A program made the position numbers and the translations under genes. The notes beneath the pieces were generated by a model. That model was given only the letters and a program-made list of their open reading frames with translations, was not told the DNA's origin and ran no database searches. DNA of 64,000 nt from Verrucomicrobium spinosum DSM 4136 = JCM 18804. GTDB lineage: Bacteria; Verrucomicrobiota; Verrucomicrobiia; Verrucomicrobiales; Verrucomicrobiaceae. Every line of letters starts with the position of its first letter. The first letter of the stretch is position 1. The DNA is taken from contig NZ_ABIZ01000001.1 in NCBI RefSeq assembly GCF_000172155.1, positions 6,853,105-6,917,104 on the forward strand, read 5' to 3'. Of the stretch, positions 27,162 through 34,991 are shown piece after piece.

Positions 27162-27764
27162 AAAACGGCAGAGGTAGGGAGCAGCAACGCGCTCCTGACG
27201 GTGCAAACGGTAGGCCTAAGTATTTACCTTGCCCTCGCCCGCGGCCTTGACATCGCCCGCGACCGCGACCGCGACCTCGCCCGCGACCTCGCCCGCGCCC
27301 GCGACCGCGACCGCGCCCGCGACCGCGCCCTCGACCTCGACCTCGACCTCGCCCGCGCCCTCGCCCTCGACCTCGACCTCGACCTCGACCTCGACCTCGA
27401 TCTCGTCCTCACCCTCGACCTCGCCCTCGCCCTCGCCCTCGACCTCGACCTCGACCTCGTCCGAGACCTCGACCTCGTCCGGCTTATCGACAGCGTCAAT
27501 CGCTCAACCCGCCAGGTCACATTGAAGGCCCAAAATGACGTGGTCACGCTCACTCGCCTCCTCGAATCCAATCCGAACGGTCGTCAGGATCGTCTCCGCC
27601 AGCATCTGGAAGACCTGCAGCTTTCCCCGCTGCAAAGCAATGCGGTAAGACAGTACCTGGGCAATGTTCGCTTCATCCTGGCCTGCAAGAAAGCCGCCGT
27701 CCGCATCATCCGCCAGGAGGACTGGCAGAAGGTGCAGGATCAGTTCTATTTGCCGCCCCCCTGA
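27162..27764 (+). pseudogene. C-terminal part of the NACHT gene beyond the amber codon
   Basis: The frame continues without further stops for 200 codons. It begins with a hydrophobic helix (LTVQTVGLSIYLALARGLDI), then a run of Asp/Leu/Ala/Arg repeats, and a helical C-terminus (QDRLRQHLEDLQLSPLQSNA to QDQFYLPPP). Ala-Leu-Asp-Arg repeat tails of this kind follow the NACHT module in many bacterial homologues, so I take this as the same protein split by a nonsense mutation. Separate translation from GTG at 27201 lacks a ribosome binding site. Readthrough is possible. Confidence 0.65.
27241..27480 (+). repeat. Degenerate hexamer array (GACCTC/GACCGC/GCCCTC) inside the NACHT tail
   Basis: About 40 six-base units of the form GMCCKC, giving alternating acidic/alanine and leucine/arginine codons. 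Both the DNA repeat and the encoded Leu-Asp/Ala-Arg pattern are evident. Unit variation suggests expansion by slippage with selection for the amino-acid pattern. Confidence 0.8.
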
Positions 27765-27845
27765 CCGCGCCCTCACCCGATGCCGGTGCCCTGACTCAGC
27801 CCTCGTTCACCTCTGCCTTGGCAGTTTCTCTGCCCCATCTAAGCA

Positions 27846-29171
27846 CTACTGCCTCACCACCCCCATCTCCCGCTCCTCAAAGCAGAAGCTCGCCCCTTCC
27901 AGCCTGATGGGCAGCAAGTGCCCGCGCGGGCCATTGCGGTTCTTCGCCACCCGTAGCCCGCCTTCCTTCTTCACTGCCTTCCGCGTCACAGGATCCCTCG
28001 TCTCCCCCGCTTGCTCGATGAAGAGCACGTTGGAGGCATCCTGACCCGGGGCCCGGCTGTCCAATGTCTTGCCATCGTCATTGAGCTGCGAGAGCACGAC
28101 GACCGCGATGCCGTTGGCCGCCGAGACATCCCGCTTGAGAGTCCGGGAGATGTAGGCCACCTGATCGGACCGCTTGGCTCCGAAGTCCTTGGCCGTCGGC
28201 ACCAGTTGCAAGTAGTCCACCACCACCAGCTTCAGGTTCGCGTTGCGGCGCTTCATCGCCCGCGTCTCCGCCACGATCTGCTCTACAGTCCAGGTGGGCT
28301 CGCAACGGAGGTGCAGGCCGAAGTTCATCATCTCCCCCACCGCCTTGGACACCCGCCTTGCCTCCCCCTGCTGGAGCGGATGGTGTTGAGGAAAGAACAC
28401 CTTCTTGCTCTCCAACTGGCTGCGGGAAGATACCAGCCGGTCAATGGTCTCTGTGTCATCCATCTCGTACATGAACCAGAGCACGTCCCCCCCGTGCACC
28501 AGCGTGTCTTCCACCAGGCCCTGCGCCAGTGAGCTCTTGCCGTCAGAGGGATAGCCGGCAATCAACCACATCCTCGGGGTGATCCCTCCGAAGGTCGCGT
28601 TCCAACTGCGCCACCGGGTGGGGATGCCGGTCTCCACCTGGCCGAGGGCCCGCGCCTCCCAGACGTTCGTGTATTCCATGAGCTTCTCCTTGAAGGTGCC
28701 CTGGCAGGTCTGCTCCTGGGCCGCGATTTCATAGAACCTCTCCCCCGCTGCATCCACCAGCACATCCGCGTCACCGTGGCCCACCTCCTGCACTGACTGC
28801 AGCACCTCGGTACAGGCCTCGATGACCTTCCGAAGCTTCAGCTTCTGCTTCAGGATGTCGCGATAGTAGTCGTAGTGCGCAGGCGTCGGGACAAACGCGT
28901 ACAGCTCTGCCAGCGTCGCCGGCCCGCCGATCTTGTCCATGAGCCCCATGTCCATGAAGAACACGGACATGGCCGGCAATTCAGTCGGCCGCTCCTCAGC
29001 CACCATGGTCTTGATCGTCTGGAAGATCAGCCGGTTGGCCGGGTGGTAGAAGTGCTCATCCTTGAGCTCGAGCTGGGCTTCCAACGCGACATCATGCCGG
29101 CAGATCATGCAGGAGAGCACACCTCGCTCAGCGTCGTCGGAGAATGGAATCTGGATGTCTTGCAGGGTCAT
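27846..29171 (-). CDS. dnaB: Replicative DNA helicase, DnaB family
   Basis: 441 residues. The N-terminal domain (residues 1-130; DDAERGVLSCMICRHDVALE) matches DnaB, followed by the linker and a RecA-like motor. Walker A is GYPSDGKS at 206-213 and Walker B LKLVVVDYLQL near 320; SRTLKRDVSAANGIAVVVLSQLND carries motif H3/H4 residues. DnaB hexamers unwind the fork 5' to 3'. The phage copy is coupled to the upstream replication-initiation-like gene by an ATGA overlap (29168-29171), so the pair would start phage replication. Confidence 0.9.
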   Translation of the reverse strand: MTLQDIQIPFSDDAERGVLSCMICRHDVALEAQLELKDEHFYHPANRLIFQTIKTMVAEERPTELPAMSVFFMDMGLMDKIGGPATLAELYAFVPTPAHYDYYRDILKQKLKLRKVIEACTEVLQSVQEVGHGDADVLVDAAGERFYEIAAQEQTCQGTFKEKLMEYTNVWEARALGQVETGIPTRWRSWNATFGGITPRMWLIAGYPSDGKSSLAQGLVEDTLVHGGDVLWFMYEMDDTETIDRLVSSRSQLESKKVFFPQHHPLQQGEARRVSKAVGEMMNFGLHLRCEPTWTVEQIVAETRAMKRRNANLKLVVVDYLQLVPTAKDFGAKRSDQVAYISRTLKRDVSAANGIAVVVLSQLNDDGKTLDSRAPGQDASNVLFIEQAGETRDPVTRKAVKKEGGLRVAKNRNGPRGHLLPIRLEGASFCFEEREMGVVRQ

Positions 29172-30022
29172 AGCTTGAAGCTCGCGCGTTGGGGTTCAGC
29201 CGCATGATTCCCGCGTCCCACAGGCAGCGGCCGGGCCTGCAGTTCTGTCCTGATCGCGTTCCAGTGATCGCAGAGTCCAGCGATGGTTGCGGCTCGCTTG
29301 GATGCGGAGGCGTAGGTGTCCTCATGGGTTCTGGCCCACGCGGACTCAGCCACTTCGAGAAACGTCTCCACGCCCTCTCTGCTGCGTTGGAGGAAGTTGC
29401 GCAGTCTCACGGCGTCTTTCCCCTGGAAGTCATACCGGAAGCCATGGAACTCCTCAAACCGCGGCCCCCAAGCCTGGGTGATGGCGTGATGGCGGGGGTC
29501 AGAAGTGCCGTCTGGCTTGAGCGGCTTCCCCGGAGGGGGCGAAATTCCCCCTGCTCCTCCATCCCCCCCGGCAGGGGGGTTAGGGGGGATCAGTTGGTTC
29601 TTGGTTACTGGTTCTTGGTTAGGGTTTAGGTTGGGATCCCTTTCGGTTGCTCGTTGGGTTATCGAACCGGAACCCACCGGGTTTTCATCCGGTTTCCTTT
29701 TGGGCGGCCTTCCCCCTTTCGCCCCGTTCACCCTGTTGGCCTCTGACTTGCGTTCGTACTTTTCCAGTTCGTCATCGATCCTCTTGTGACGCAGTTCCCC
29801 ATTCTCCTCGCGGAAGAACAGCCGCGCCACCGTCTTCACAGCCTCACGCTCAGCTTTGGTGATGGCTCGACAGATCCGACAGAGCATGTCCGCAGATGCT
29901 GGCAGCGGCCGCTCAGAGACGTAGTAGGCGTCCATCAGAAGCCTGTAAGCCCCGTGCTCCGTGACGGACAACTGCGCGGTGTCCCGGTTATAGTCGCCAA
30001 CGTGGTGCTGGTAGTAGTGCAT
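29168..30022 (-). CDS. Phage replication protein, DUF1376/YdaU-like
   Basis: 284 residues. MHYYQHHVGDYNRDTAQLSVTEHGAYRLLMDAYY is the DUF1376 signature: a winged-helix domain in phage replisome organisers that brings DnaB to the origin. Residues 90-105 are basic (NGAKGGRPPKRKP), residues 115-175 are a Pro/Gly/Asn-rich linker, and the C-terminus (RFEEFHGFRYDFQGKDAVRL) is helical. Located immediately before dnaB, it is probably the origin-binding or helicase-loading partner. Confidence 0.7.
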   Translation of the reverse strand: MHYYQHHVGDYNRDTAQLSVTEHGAYRLLMDAYYVSERPLPASADMLCRICRAITKAEREAVKTVARLFFREENGELRHKRIDDELEKYERKSEANRVNGAKGGRPPKRKPDENPVGSGSITQRATERDPNLNPNQEPVTKNQLIPPNPPAGGDGGAGGISPPPGKPLKPDGTSDPRHHAITQAWGPRFEEFHGFRYDFQGKDAVRLRNFLQRSREGVETFLEVAESAWARTHEDTYASASKRAATIAGLCDHWNAIRTELQARPLPVGRGNHAAEPQRASFKL

Positions 30023-30517
30023 TCAGATGAGGTGGGGATTTGCCCTTGTCGTGTTGGGCGCGGTGTCAAATGGGTGGGAGGCGAGCTCCTCGATCTCCAC
30101 CAGGCACCCCGCAGAGCAGGAGTCCGCGTAGCGCTTCTTTTGCCCGCCATCGACCACCTGGGCATCATCGCGCCAGACGATTCCCGTCAGGGCGTCTTCG
30201 GTGGACCGCGCCAGCTTGAGGGCATCCGGCCTGGTGATGGGGAAAGCCGGCGCAGACGGGAGTAGCCCACGCTTCCCGTGGTGCCCCTTGGGCCGCGGCA
30301 TGAAGAACGTGAACGTCACCCTCAACGCCCCGGTAAGCACCTCGCCTTTGAAGTGCTCGTGTGCTGCCCAGCCCACTGCAGTCCGCCAGTCTTTGTTCTT
30401 CTGGCCCGCGGCATCAACAAGGATCGCCCGCTTCGTTTTCTTGCCGATCCCGACGAAGCGTTTCGATCCGCCCGGCGCAGGCACACCCGGAATGAAGAAT
30501 GAGAGTCGTTGGTTCAT
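30023..30517 (-). CDS. rusA: RusA-like Holliday junction resolvase
   Basis: 164 residues. RusA cuts four-way junctions symmetrically and helps resolve replication or packaging intermediates. Visible features are the N-terminal strand (LSFFIPGVPAPGGSKRF), TRPDALKLARSTEDALTG and IVWRDDAQVVDGGQKKRYAD, containing the conserved acidic residues and the basic helix of the family. Immediately adjacent (no gap) to the DUF1376 gene in the early operon. Confidence 0.8.
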   Translation of the reverse strand: MNQRLSFFIPGVPAPGGSKRFVGIGKKTKRAILVDAAGQKNKDWRTAVGWAAHEHFKGEVLTGALRVTFTFFMPRPKGHHGKRGLLPSAPAFPITRPDALKLARSTEDALTGIVWRDDAQVVDGGQKKRYADSCSAGCLVEIEELASHPFDTAPNTTRANPHLI

Positions 30518-30519
30518 GG

Positions 30520-30792
30520 TCAGAGGGCTTTGGCTTCGATGAGTTGCACCCAGTGCGCCTGCACTGCGCCGTTAAGGGTTTCGCAGAGGGCTTTCGCCTC
30601 GCGGTAGCGTTGTAAGTACTCGCTGGGGTCGTCGGTCGGCACACCGTTCATCGCGGCCACAGGCCCCAGAGCGAGATCCGCATGCCACTCGCCCGGACCA
30701 GCAAGGTACTCGTGAGCAGCATCGAGGGTCGCACCGCTCAGATGCGGGAGATCCCGCAGAGCCTCAAGGGTTCGGGTTTCAGGAAAGTTCAT
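30520..30792 (-). CDS. Early phage protein, unknown
   Basis: 90 residues starting MNFPETRTLEALRDLPHLSG. The ATG at 30792 overlaps the upstream stop by 4 bases and is preferred to the longer frame. Helical with a YLQRYREAKALCETLNG stretch. Three bases from rusA. Confidence 0.5.
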   Translation of the reverse strand: MNFPETRTLEALRDLPHLSGATLDAAHEYLAGPGEWHADLALGPVAAMNGVPTDDPSEYLQRYREAKALCETLNGAVQAHWVQLIEAKAL

Positions 30793-31124
30793 TCGGATGA
30801 GGTGTCTTGTGGTTGTTTCTCCCAGTTCCCGGCCAGAATGTCCTGTATGAGGTGGCCGAAGGTCTTGTAGTGCCTGCCGCGCAGGGAGAGCACCGCATAG
30901 GCCCAGCCCGAAACCACCGCGGCGGTTTGTCCGCCCGGGAACTCCTTGTACTTCACCACCGGGCGCAACTTCTTGGGCTTGCGCTTCCACTCCCCAGAGG
31001 TGAAGGCATCAAAGAACCGCTTGGCACTCGGCTTCTCCTGATACGTGTAGCCATTGCTGACGACAAACGCCCGGAACGCTGACCCCAGTGCTTTGGGATA
31101 GCTCATGCAAACATCGTTGCTCAT
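30789..31124 (-). CDS. Early phage protein, unknown
   Basis: 111 residues (MSNDVCMSYPKALGSAFRAF), basic, with KRKPKKLRPVVKYK near the middle, so nucleic-acid contact is possible. Coupled to the next gene by ATGA. 31125-31178 is a short gap. Confidence 0.5.
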   Translation of the reverse strand: MSNDVCMSYPKALGSAFRAFVVSNGYTYQEKPSAKRFFDAFTSGEWKRKPKKLRPVVKYKEFPGGQTAAVVSGWAYAVLSLRGRHYKTFGHLIQDILAGNWEKQPQDTSSE

Positions 31125-31178
31125 AGCGGCATCTGGCCGTCACTCTCCGGCCTGTCGCACCTGTCCCGTAGGTGCCAC

Positions 31179-31742
31179 TTACTCAGCCGCTCGAACGGGC
31201 CCGGCATTCGCCTCCATCATCCGCTGGCGCACGTGCCAGAAGTCATGATCCTCAGCGCAGGTGGCATCATCACAGCGCTCCCGCTTTTCCGCGATCGCCG
31301 CCGCGTACTTCTGCAGGAGCTGGCGGATGCCCTCGCACTCCTCCGCATCGAAGGCCGGGTGCCGCCGATCCTTCCGGCTACGCACCACCGTCCCGATGAA
31401 ATAATCCATCGCCTCCACCTCGTCGCCAGTCAGGATCGCAGCGTCCGTCTCCTCCGTATGACGCTCGTCCGCCCAAAGGAGCTTTTGGAATGGTGCAGAG
31501 ATCTGCTGCTCCGCAAGCTGCAAGGCCGCATCCAGATGCGCCCACTTCGCCATTTCGTTGTGACGCGTCGCCGCACGCAGGCAGAGCTCCGCCTCAAGCA
31601 GGCGCTGGGTCTCGAGCTCCAGGCGCGCATTCGGCACGAGGCAGGCGGGCAGCTCCGGGATGAAGGGAGGATTCGCCAGGGTGATCTGCGCAGCCTTGAT
31701 AGACGGCTGCGGTTCCGGGGTGTCGAGGATCTGGATACACAT
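31179..31742 (-). CDS. Early phage protein, unknown
   Basis: 187 residues from the ATG at 31742 (MCIQILDTPEPQPSIKAAQI). Mostly helical, with possible metal or redox cysteines near the end (RCDDATCAEDHDFWH). The long upstream extension of the frame is a shadow of the neighbouring small genes. Function unknown; may be nuclease- or replication-related. Confidence 0.5.
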   Translation of the reverse strand: MCIQILDTPEPQPSIKAAQITLANPPFIPELPACLVPNARLELETQRLLEAELCLRAATRHNEMAKWAHLDAALQLAEQQISAPFQKLLWADERHTEETDAAILTGDEVEAMDYFIGTVVRSRKDRRHPAFDAEECEGIRQLLQKYAAAIAEKRERCDDATCAEDHDFWHVRQRMMEANAGPVRAAE

Positions 31743-31744
31743 AG

Positions 31745-31891
31745 TCAGAAAAGGCAAAGGATGGCGATGATGATGAGGGAGACGAGGTAAGCGGCGGCGG
31801 CGACCGGGACACAGCCCGCAGGCTCGTCGCCGCGGTGGGGTGCGCGATCCGCGTCGCGGAGGGGGATGCGTCGATTGAGGTTCGCGGACAT
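31745..31891 (-). CDS. Small membrane protein in the early operon
   Basis: 48 residues (MSANLNRRIPLRDADRAP...). A charged N-terminus and one C-terminal membrane segment (AAYLVSLIIIAILCLF). It ends 2 bases before the next start. Perhaps a superinfection-exclusion or host-takeover protein, by analogy only. Confidence 0.4.
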   Translation of the reverse strand: MSANLNRRIPLRDADRAPHRGDEPAGCVPVAAAAYLVSLIIIAILCLF

Positions 31892-31923
31892 AGCCCGGTC
31901 TTTGAGGGTGAATTTTCAGAGCT

Positions 31924-32166
31924 CTACCCGGCGCAGTACCGGGCCCTGCAGCGGTTGTTGTGCTCCTGCGCGGCAGAGGGCTCTTTGCGAAGCGTTCCGA
32001 GGGATGCCTTGGCGCGGGGAACATTGCTTTTCCGTGCGTGATCCCGGGCCAGATGGGTCAGCCGGATGAGCATGGACTTGTCGATGATCACGTCTGGAAT
32101 GCGGATAAAATTGGTTCCTCGAACTTTCAAATTTCGACTATTCCCCTGTTCCACGGAGCGGGGCAT
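31924..32166 (-). CDS. Small basic early protein
   Basis: 80 residues from the ATG at 32166 (MPRSVEQGNSRNLKVRGTNF), Arg/Lys-rich (ARDHARKSNVPRAKASLGTL). It overlaps the end of the previous gene. Possibly DNA-binding. Weakly supported by operon position alone. Confidence 0.35.
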   Translation of the reverse strand: MPRSVEQGNSRNLKVRGTNFIRIPDVIIDKSMLIRLTHLARDHARKSNVPRAKASLGTLRKEPSAAQEHNNRCRARYCAG

Positions 32167-32338
32167 CCCACGGCCGCCCAGGCTCCCTGCGCTGCCCGCA
32201 CACTTCACACGACCAGGGTGCGAGAGGTGGACGGGCTGACTGGGGCTGAAAGTCATTGGCCGGAAGGTGGAGGATGGCATGGACTGCCTCCCAGGCGGAG
32301 GCCACAAGGTAGGCGACAGGATCTTGCTCAGACTGCAT
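32138..32338 (-). CDS. Small early protein with a CxxC motif
   Basis: 66 residues from the ATG at 32338 (MQSEQDPVAYLVASAWEAV). WSCEVCGQRREPGRPW near residue 45 looks like half of a small zinc-binding knuckle. It overlaps the preceding gene by 11 bases. Confidence 0.4.
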   Translation of the reverse strand: MQSEQDPVAYLVASAWEAVHAILHLPANDFQPQSARPPLAPWSCEVCGQRREPGRPWDAPLRGTGE

Positions 32339-32630
32339 GATTGGCATGGGTTGCGGTGGCAGGCGGAATCGCCCATATCTCCACGAGGCGCACCGTCGTA
32401 CGGGCAGTTCCCACATTGACGAAACGGGGCTGCCGTTCCGGCGCTTTGTGTTTGAGGTCGCTGAGCATAGCCACAGCCTCCTGGCCGCGGTCCCAGCGTC
32501 GCACGTCAAAGGCACGCGTGACGGATACCATCCCCAACCGCTCGGCCTCCGTCCGGTCCAGAGTTTCCCGTAGAGGGGCAGCCAGCAGAGCCTGGTGTTG
32601 CCGACGTTGTGCACGCATCGTCATAGACAT
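32328..32630 (-). CDS. Small early protein, unknown
   Basis: 100 residues (MSMTMRAQRRQHQALLAAPL), basic N-terminus then mixed alpha/beta (RAFDVRRWDRGQEAVAML, RTTVRLVEIWAIP). The frame has more even codon use than its shadows. Unknown role. Confidence 0.45.
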   Translation of the reverse strand: MSMTMRAQRRQHQALLAAPLRETLDRTEAERLGMVSVTRAFDVRRWDRGQEAVAMLSDLKHKAPERQPRFVNVGTARTTVRLVEIWAIPPATATHANHAV

Positions 32631-32815
32631 GGGAGGAGAGAGAGTGTGAGAGGTTGAGAGTCAGCAGGCCCGGCCACGGACCTCACGTCTTTTTTGCTTG
32701 AGCGCCTTGATGTCCGGGAGTGACCAGCGGGTGCTGCGCTCATCTGCTCTGCCATGGCAGCGGCCCAGGCGCGGCAGAACCCGGGGCAACCGTCGATGCG
32801 GATGGCGGAACTCAT
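32621..32815 (-). CDS. Small early protein, unknown
   Basis: 64 residues (MSSAIRIDGCPGFCRAWAAA), ATGA-coupled to the first early gene. The last 15 residues look low-complexity. Supported by coupling only. Confidence 0.3.
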   Translation of the reverse strand: MSSAIRIDGCPGFCRAWAAAMAEQMSAAPAGHSRTSRRSSKKDVRSVAGPADSQPLTLSLLPCL

Positions 32816-33021
32816 CGGGATTTGCCCCCCCTTCGTTTGAGCACTTTGATCCCTGCTTGGAGTGCTTTCACAATGGCGTGGTCAAGCGAAGGGTAGCCTT
32901 TGGCGATTTCGCTGAGGTTTCCCAGGTCATCGGCCGACAACGCGTTTGCCATGCGCACGCGGAGGATCACTTCCGCGACGGGTGGCTCAAGCGTGGTGGA
33001 ATGCATATTGGATCCGATCAT
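32812..33021 (-). CDS. First leftward early protein (Cro-like position)
   Basis: 69 residues from ATG at 33021 (MIGSNMHSTTLEPPVAEVIL); ATG at 33006 is an alternative. The helical region NALSADDLGNLSEIAKGYPS and basic end KVLKRRGGKSR suit a small DNA-binding or regulatory protein. It is the first gene transcribed leftwards, divergent from the repressor and directly next to its operators, the place of cro or excisionase genes. Confidence 0.5.
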   Translation of the reverse strand: MIGSNMHSTTLEPPVAEVILRVRMANALSADDLGNLSEIAKGYPSLDHAIVKALQAGIKVLKRRGGKSR

Positions 33022-33023
33022 AG

Positions 33024-33066
33024 TCGTATAAAATACGATCTCAAGAAAAAGTTGTATATTATACGA
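33024..33066. promoter_or_regulatory. Two palindromic operators between divergent phage regulators
   Basis: TCGTA-TAAAA-TACGA at 33024-33038 is a perfect 15-base palindrome. TTGTA-TATTA-TACGA at 33052-33066 is a near match 28 bases away. A half-site (GTCGTATGG) follows at 33082. They lie between the leftward early gene and the rightward repressor, so they should control the lysogeny switch. Confidence 0.7.
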
Positions 33067-33086
33067 GTCTCTAGTATGAAAGTCGT

Positions 33087-33389
33087 ATGGACGCGAAGCA
33101 GTTAAAAGACTGGCGGAAAGCCAAAGGCTGGAGTCAAGCCGACACCGCAAAACACTTCCAGGTCTCCATCCACGCCGTGCAGTCTTGGGAACAGGGCAAA
33201 AATCCCATTCCCCCGCAAATCGAGCGCCTGATTCTCGCGGAAGTGGACTTGAAAGTACCCCTTAGCATGATTTCTGAGATCCATCAGATTGCGACCGACA
33301 ACGGCGTTTCTTTCGATGAGGCCGTGAAACTAATCTTGGGCTCCGGCCTCAAGTCTCTCCGAAGTACCACCCATGCGAAAAATTCTTAA
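33087..33389 (+). CDS. Cro/CI-type repressor with HTH_XRE domain
   Basis: 100 residues. LKDWRKAKGWSQADTAKHFQ then VSIHAVQSWEQGKNPIPPQ is a standard HTH of the lambda-repressor fold (about residues 5-50). No C-terminal peptidase domain is present, so it is not a LexA-type self-cleaving repressor. Its ATG lies 20 bases after the second operator. It would maintain the prophage by blocking the leftward early genes. Confidence 0.8.
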   Translation: MDAKQLKDWRKAKGWSQADTAKHFQVSIHAVQSWEQGKNPIPPQIERLILAEVDLKVPLSMISEIHQIATDNGVSFDEAVKLILGSGLKSLRSTTHAKNS

Positions 33390-33441
33390 ACTGTTCATGC
33401 GAACAGTTTGCCATTGGAGCGATTGGGTGCAATGTTTTGTC

Positions 33442-33470
33442 GGTAACACCGGGTATTACCGGGTGTTACC
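33442..33470. promoter_or_regulatory. Inverted-repeat operator before the RHH-like gene
   Basis: GGTAACACC and GGTGTTACC form a perfect 9-base inverted repeat spaced by 11 bases containing a further GGTATTACC. It sits 32 bases upstream of the next gene and is probably that gene's autoregulatory site. Confidence 0.55.
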
Positions 33471-33501
33471 CAGTAGCACCGACATTCAACACACCTAAAA
33501 T

Positions 33502-33819
33502 ATGGCTTCCAAGACTCGCTCCACGAAACTCCCTCCTGACCTCGCCGACGCCGCTGAACTCCGCGCCCGGGCTCTTGGCTATGCCTCGTGGAACGCCTAC
33601 ATCAAGGGCCTCATTCGTTACGACCTGCTGGTTCAAGGAGACCATCTCCTTTCCCTGCCCTGGTCCCACCAGCCCCCCGATGCGCAGGACGAGATCGACG
33701 CGCACCTGCTCAAGCTCACCCGCCGCGGCAAGGGCGAACGCGGCCAGCTTCTCGAGCACATCCTCGAGCGGGTCAAAGATCCTGCAAAGGTCATTGTCGC
33801 CCTGAAAGACGCTGCCTGA
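33502..33819 (+). CDS. Small DNA-binding protein upstream of the integrase (ribbon-helix-helix-like)
   Basis: 105 residues. The start MASKTRSTKLPPDLADAAEL then RARALGYASWNAYIKGLIRY fits an RHH fold (short strand, two helices with a G-Y/F-x-SWNxYI pattern). The C-terminal half is helical. It lies just upstream of the integrase remnant with an inverted repeat in its promoter; a role in control of integration or excision is inferred. Confidence 0.6.
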   Translation: MASKTRSTKLPPDLADAAELRARALGYASWNAYIKGLIRYDLLVQGDHLLSLPWSHQPPDAQDEIDAHLLKLTRRGKGERGQLLEHILERVKDPAKVIVALKDAA

Positions 33820-33861
33820 TGTCCAGTTCCCGGCAAACCGTCAGGCCGTCCGACCGTCCGA

Positions 33862-34975
33862 GTGGGCAGTGTATCGCTGCCCGTGCGTCCGCACGGGGAC
33901 GGCTGGCGGTCTGCGTGGAAAGACGACAAGGGCGGGTGGAAGCAAGTCACGCGGAAGGTCAAGAGTGAACTCCTCGAACTCGCACACGAAAAGGCCCGCA
34001 AGGTCCACAACGGATCCGCGAGTACGGATTTCACCCCCGATCAGATCGCACTGCTCAAGCGCGTGCTGAAGCTCGGCATCACGCACGCTGAACTCGACGG
34101 CCGGAAGGCCATGCGGAAGGCTGTCATCACCAGCCCTACCCTTGGCGAGACTATCGCCGCCATGATCAAGGCGAAGAGCGGTGCCGCGGGCGGCCGTCGG
34201 CGTTCACGACACGCTGGAGAGCCGCCTCTCCACGCTGCCCCAAGACAAGAAGATCGCCGAGGTGGTGCCAGCCGACATTGAAGCGTGGTTGGACGCCGTC
34301 CGGGCCCGCAAACTAAAACAGCGCTCCCTCCCGAACCTCCGGGCGTCCGCGGTGACACCTCATCCGGTGGGCCCAAGGCAAGGAGCTCCTGCCCCAGTGC
34401 GGGAAGACGGCTCCGGAGCAGACGGAGTACATCGAAGAAGGACGCGTCAGGAAGGAAGTGGTGATCTACACCCCCGAGGAGGCTGGCGCATCTCATCGCC
34501 GTCACGCGCTCCCTCCCAGGTGGATCCGCCTCCATGGCCCCGCTGGTCGTCATGGGAGCCTTCGCCGACCTCCGGACCGGGGAGATGGCCCCCCTGTCCG
34601 ACACCAAGGAAGAAGGCGCACAGGGGGGAAAACGTCGACCGCGGCCGCGACATCATCCGCGTCCCGTCCCACGTCGCCAAGACCGGCGACGGCCGCCTGC
34701 TCCCCCTCCAGCCAAATTTAAAGGCCTGGCTCGAAGAGCTGGCAGCTCCCAAGTCAGGCCCGATGATGTCCGTGGAATTCCCCGCGGCGATGAAGTGGCT
34801 CCGGAAGCTACACCCGGGCCCGTGGAAGAAGAACGCCTGCGCCAACTCCTACGACACCTGCCGCACCGCCCAGACGCAGGACATGCCACGTGTGGCCCTG
34901 AAAATGGGCAACAGCGTGGTAATGATCAAGAAGCACTCCTTCGAGGCGAAGAGTCGGACGGGGGGAGGGGTTTAG
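33862..34975 (+). pseudogene. Tyrosine recombinase (phage integrase), degraded
   Basis: Homology must be pieced together across frames. Frame 1 gives WRSAWKDDKGGWKQVTRKVK (AP2-like/arm-binding) to about 34180. Frame 2 gives DTLESRLSTLPQDKKIAEVV (core-binding). Another frame gives TAPEQTEYIEEGRVRKEVVI. Frame 1 then has GAFADLRTGEM, holding the first catalytic Arg, and frame 2 has DIIRVPSHVAKTGDGRLLPL and AMKWLRKLHPGPWKKNACAN. At least four frameshifts are needed. The HxxR box reads NSYDTCR (His lost) and the final Tyr region reads KKHSFEA. The enzyme cannot be active, so the prophage lacks its own excision. Confidence 0.8.
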
Positions 34976-34991
34976 CGCCAATGCCAGAAGT

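Noticed and set aside
27224-27571. Arg/Ser-rich minus-strand frame
   Set aside because: Antisense of the hexamer repeat in the NACHT tail.
27201-27764. Independent gene starting at GTG 27201
   Set aside because: Same frame as the NACHT gene, no ribosome binding site, and its content is a NACHT-type tail.
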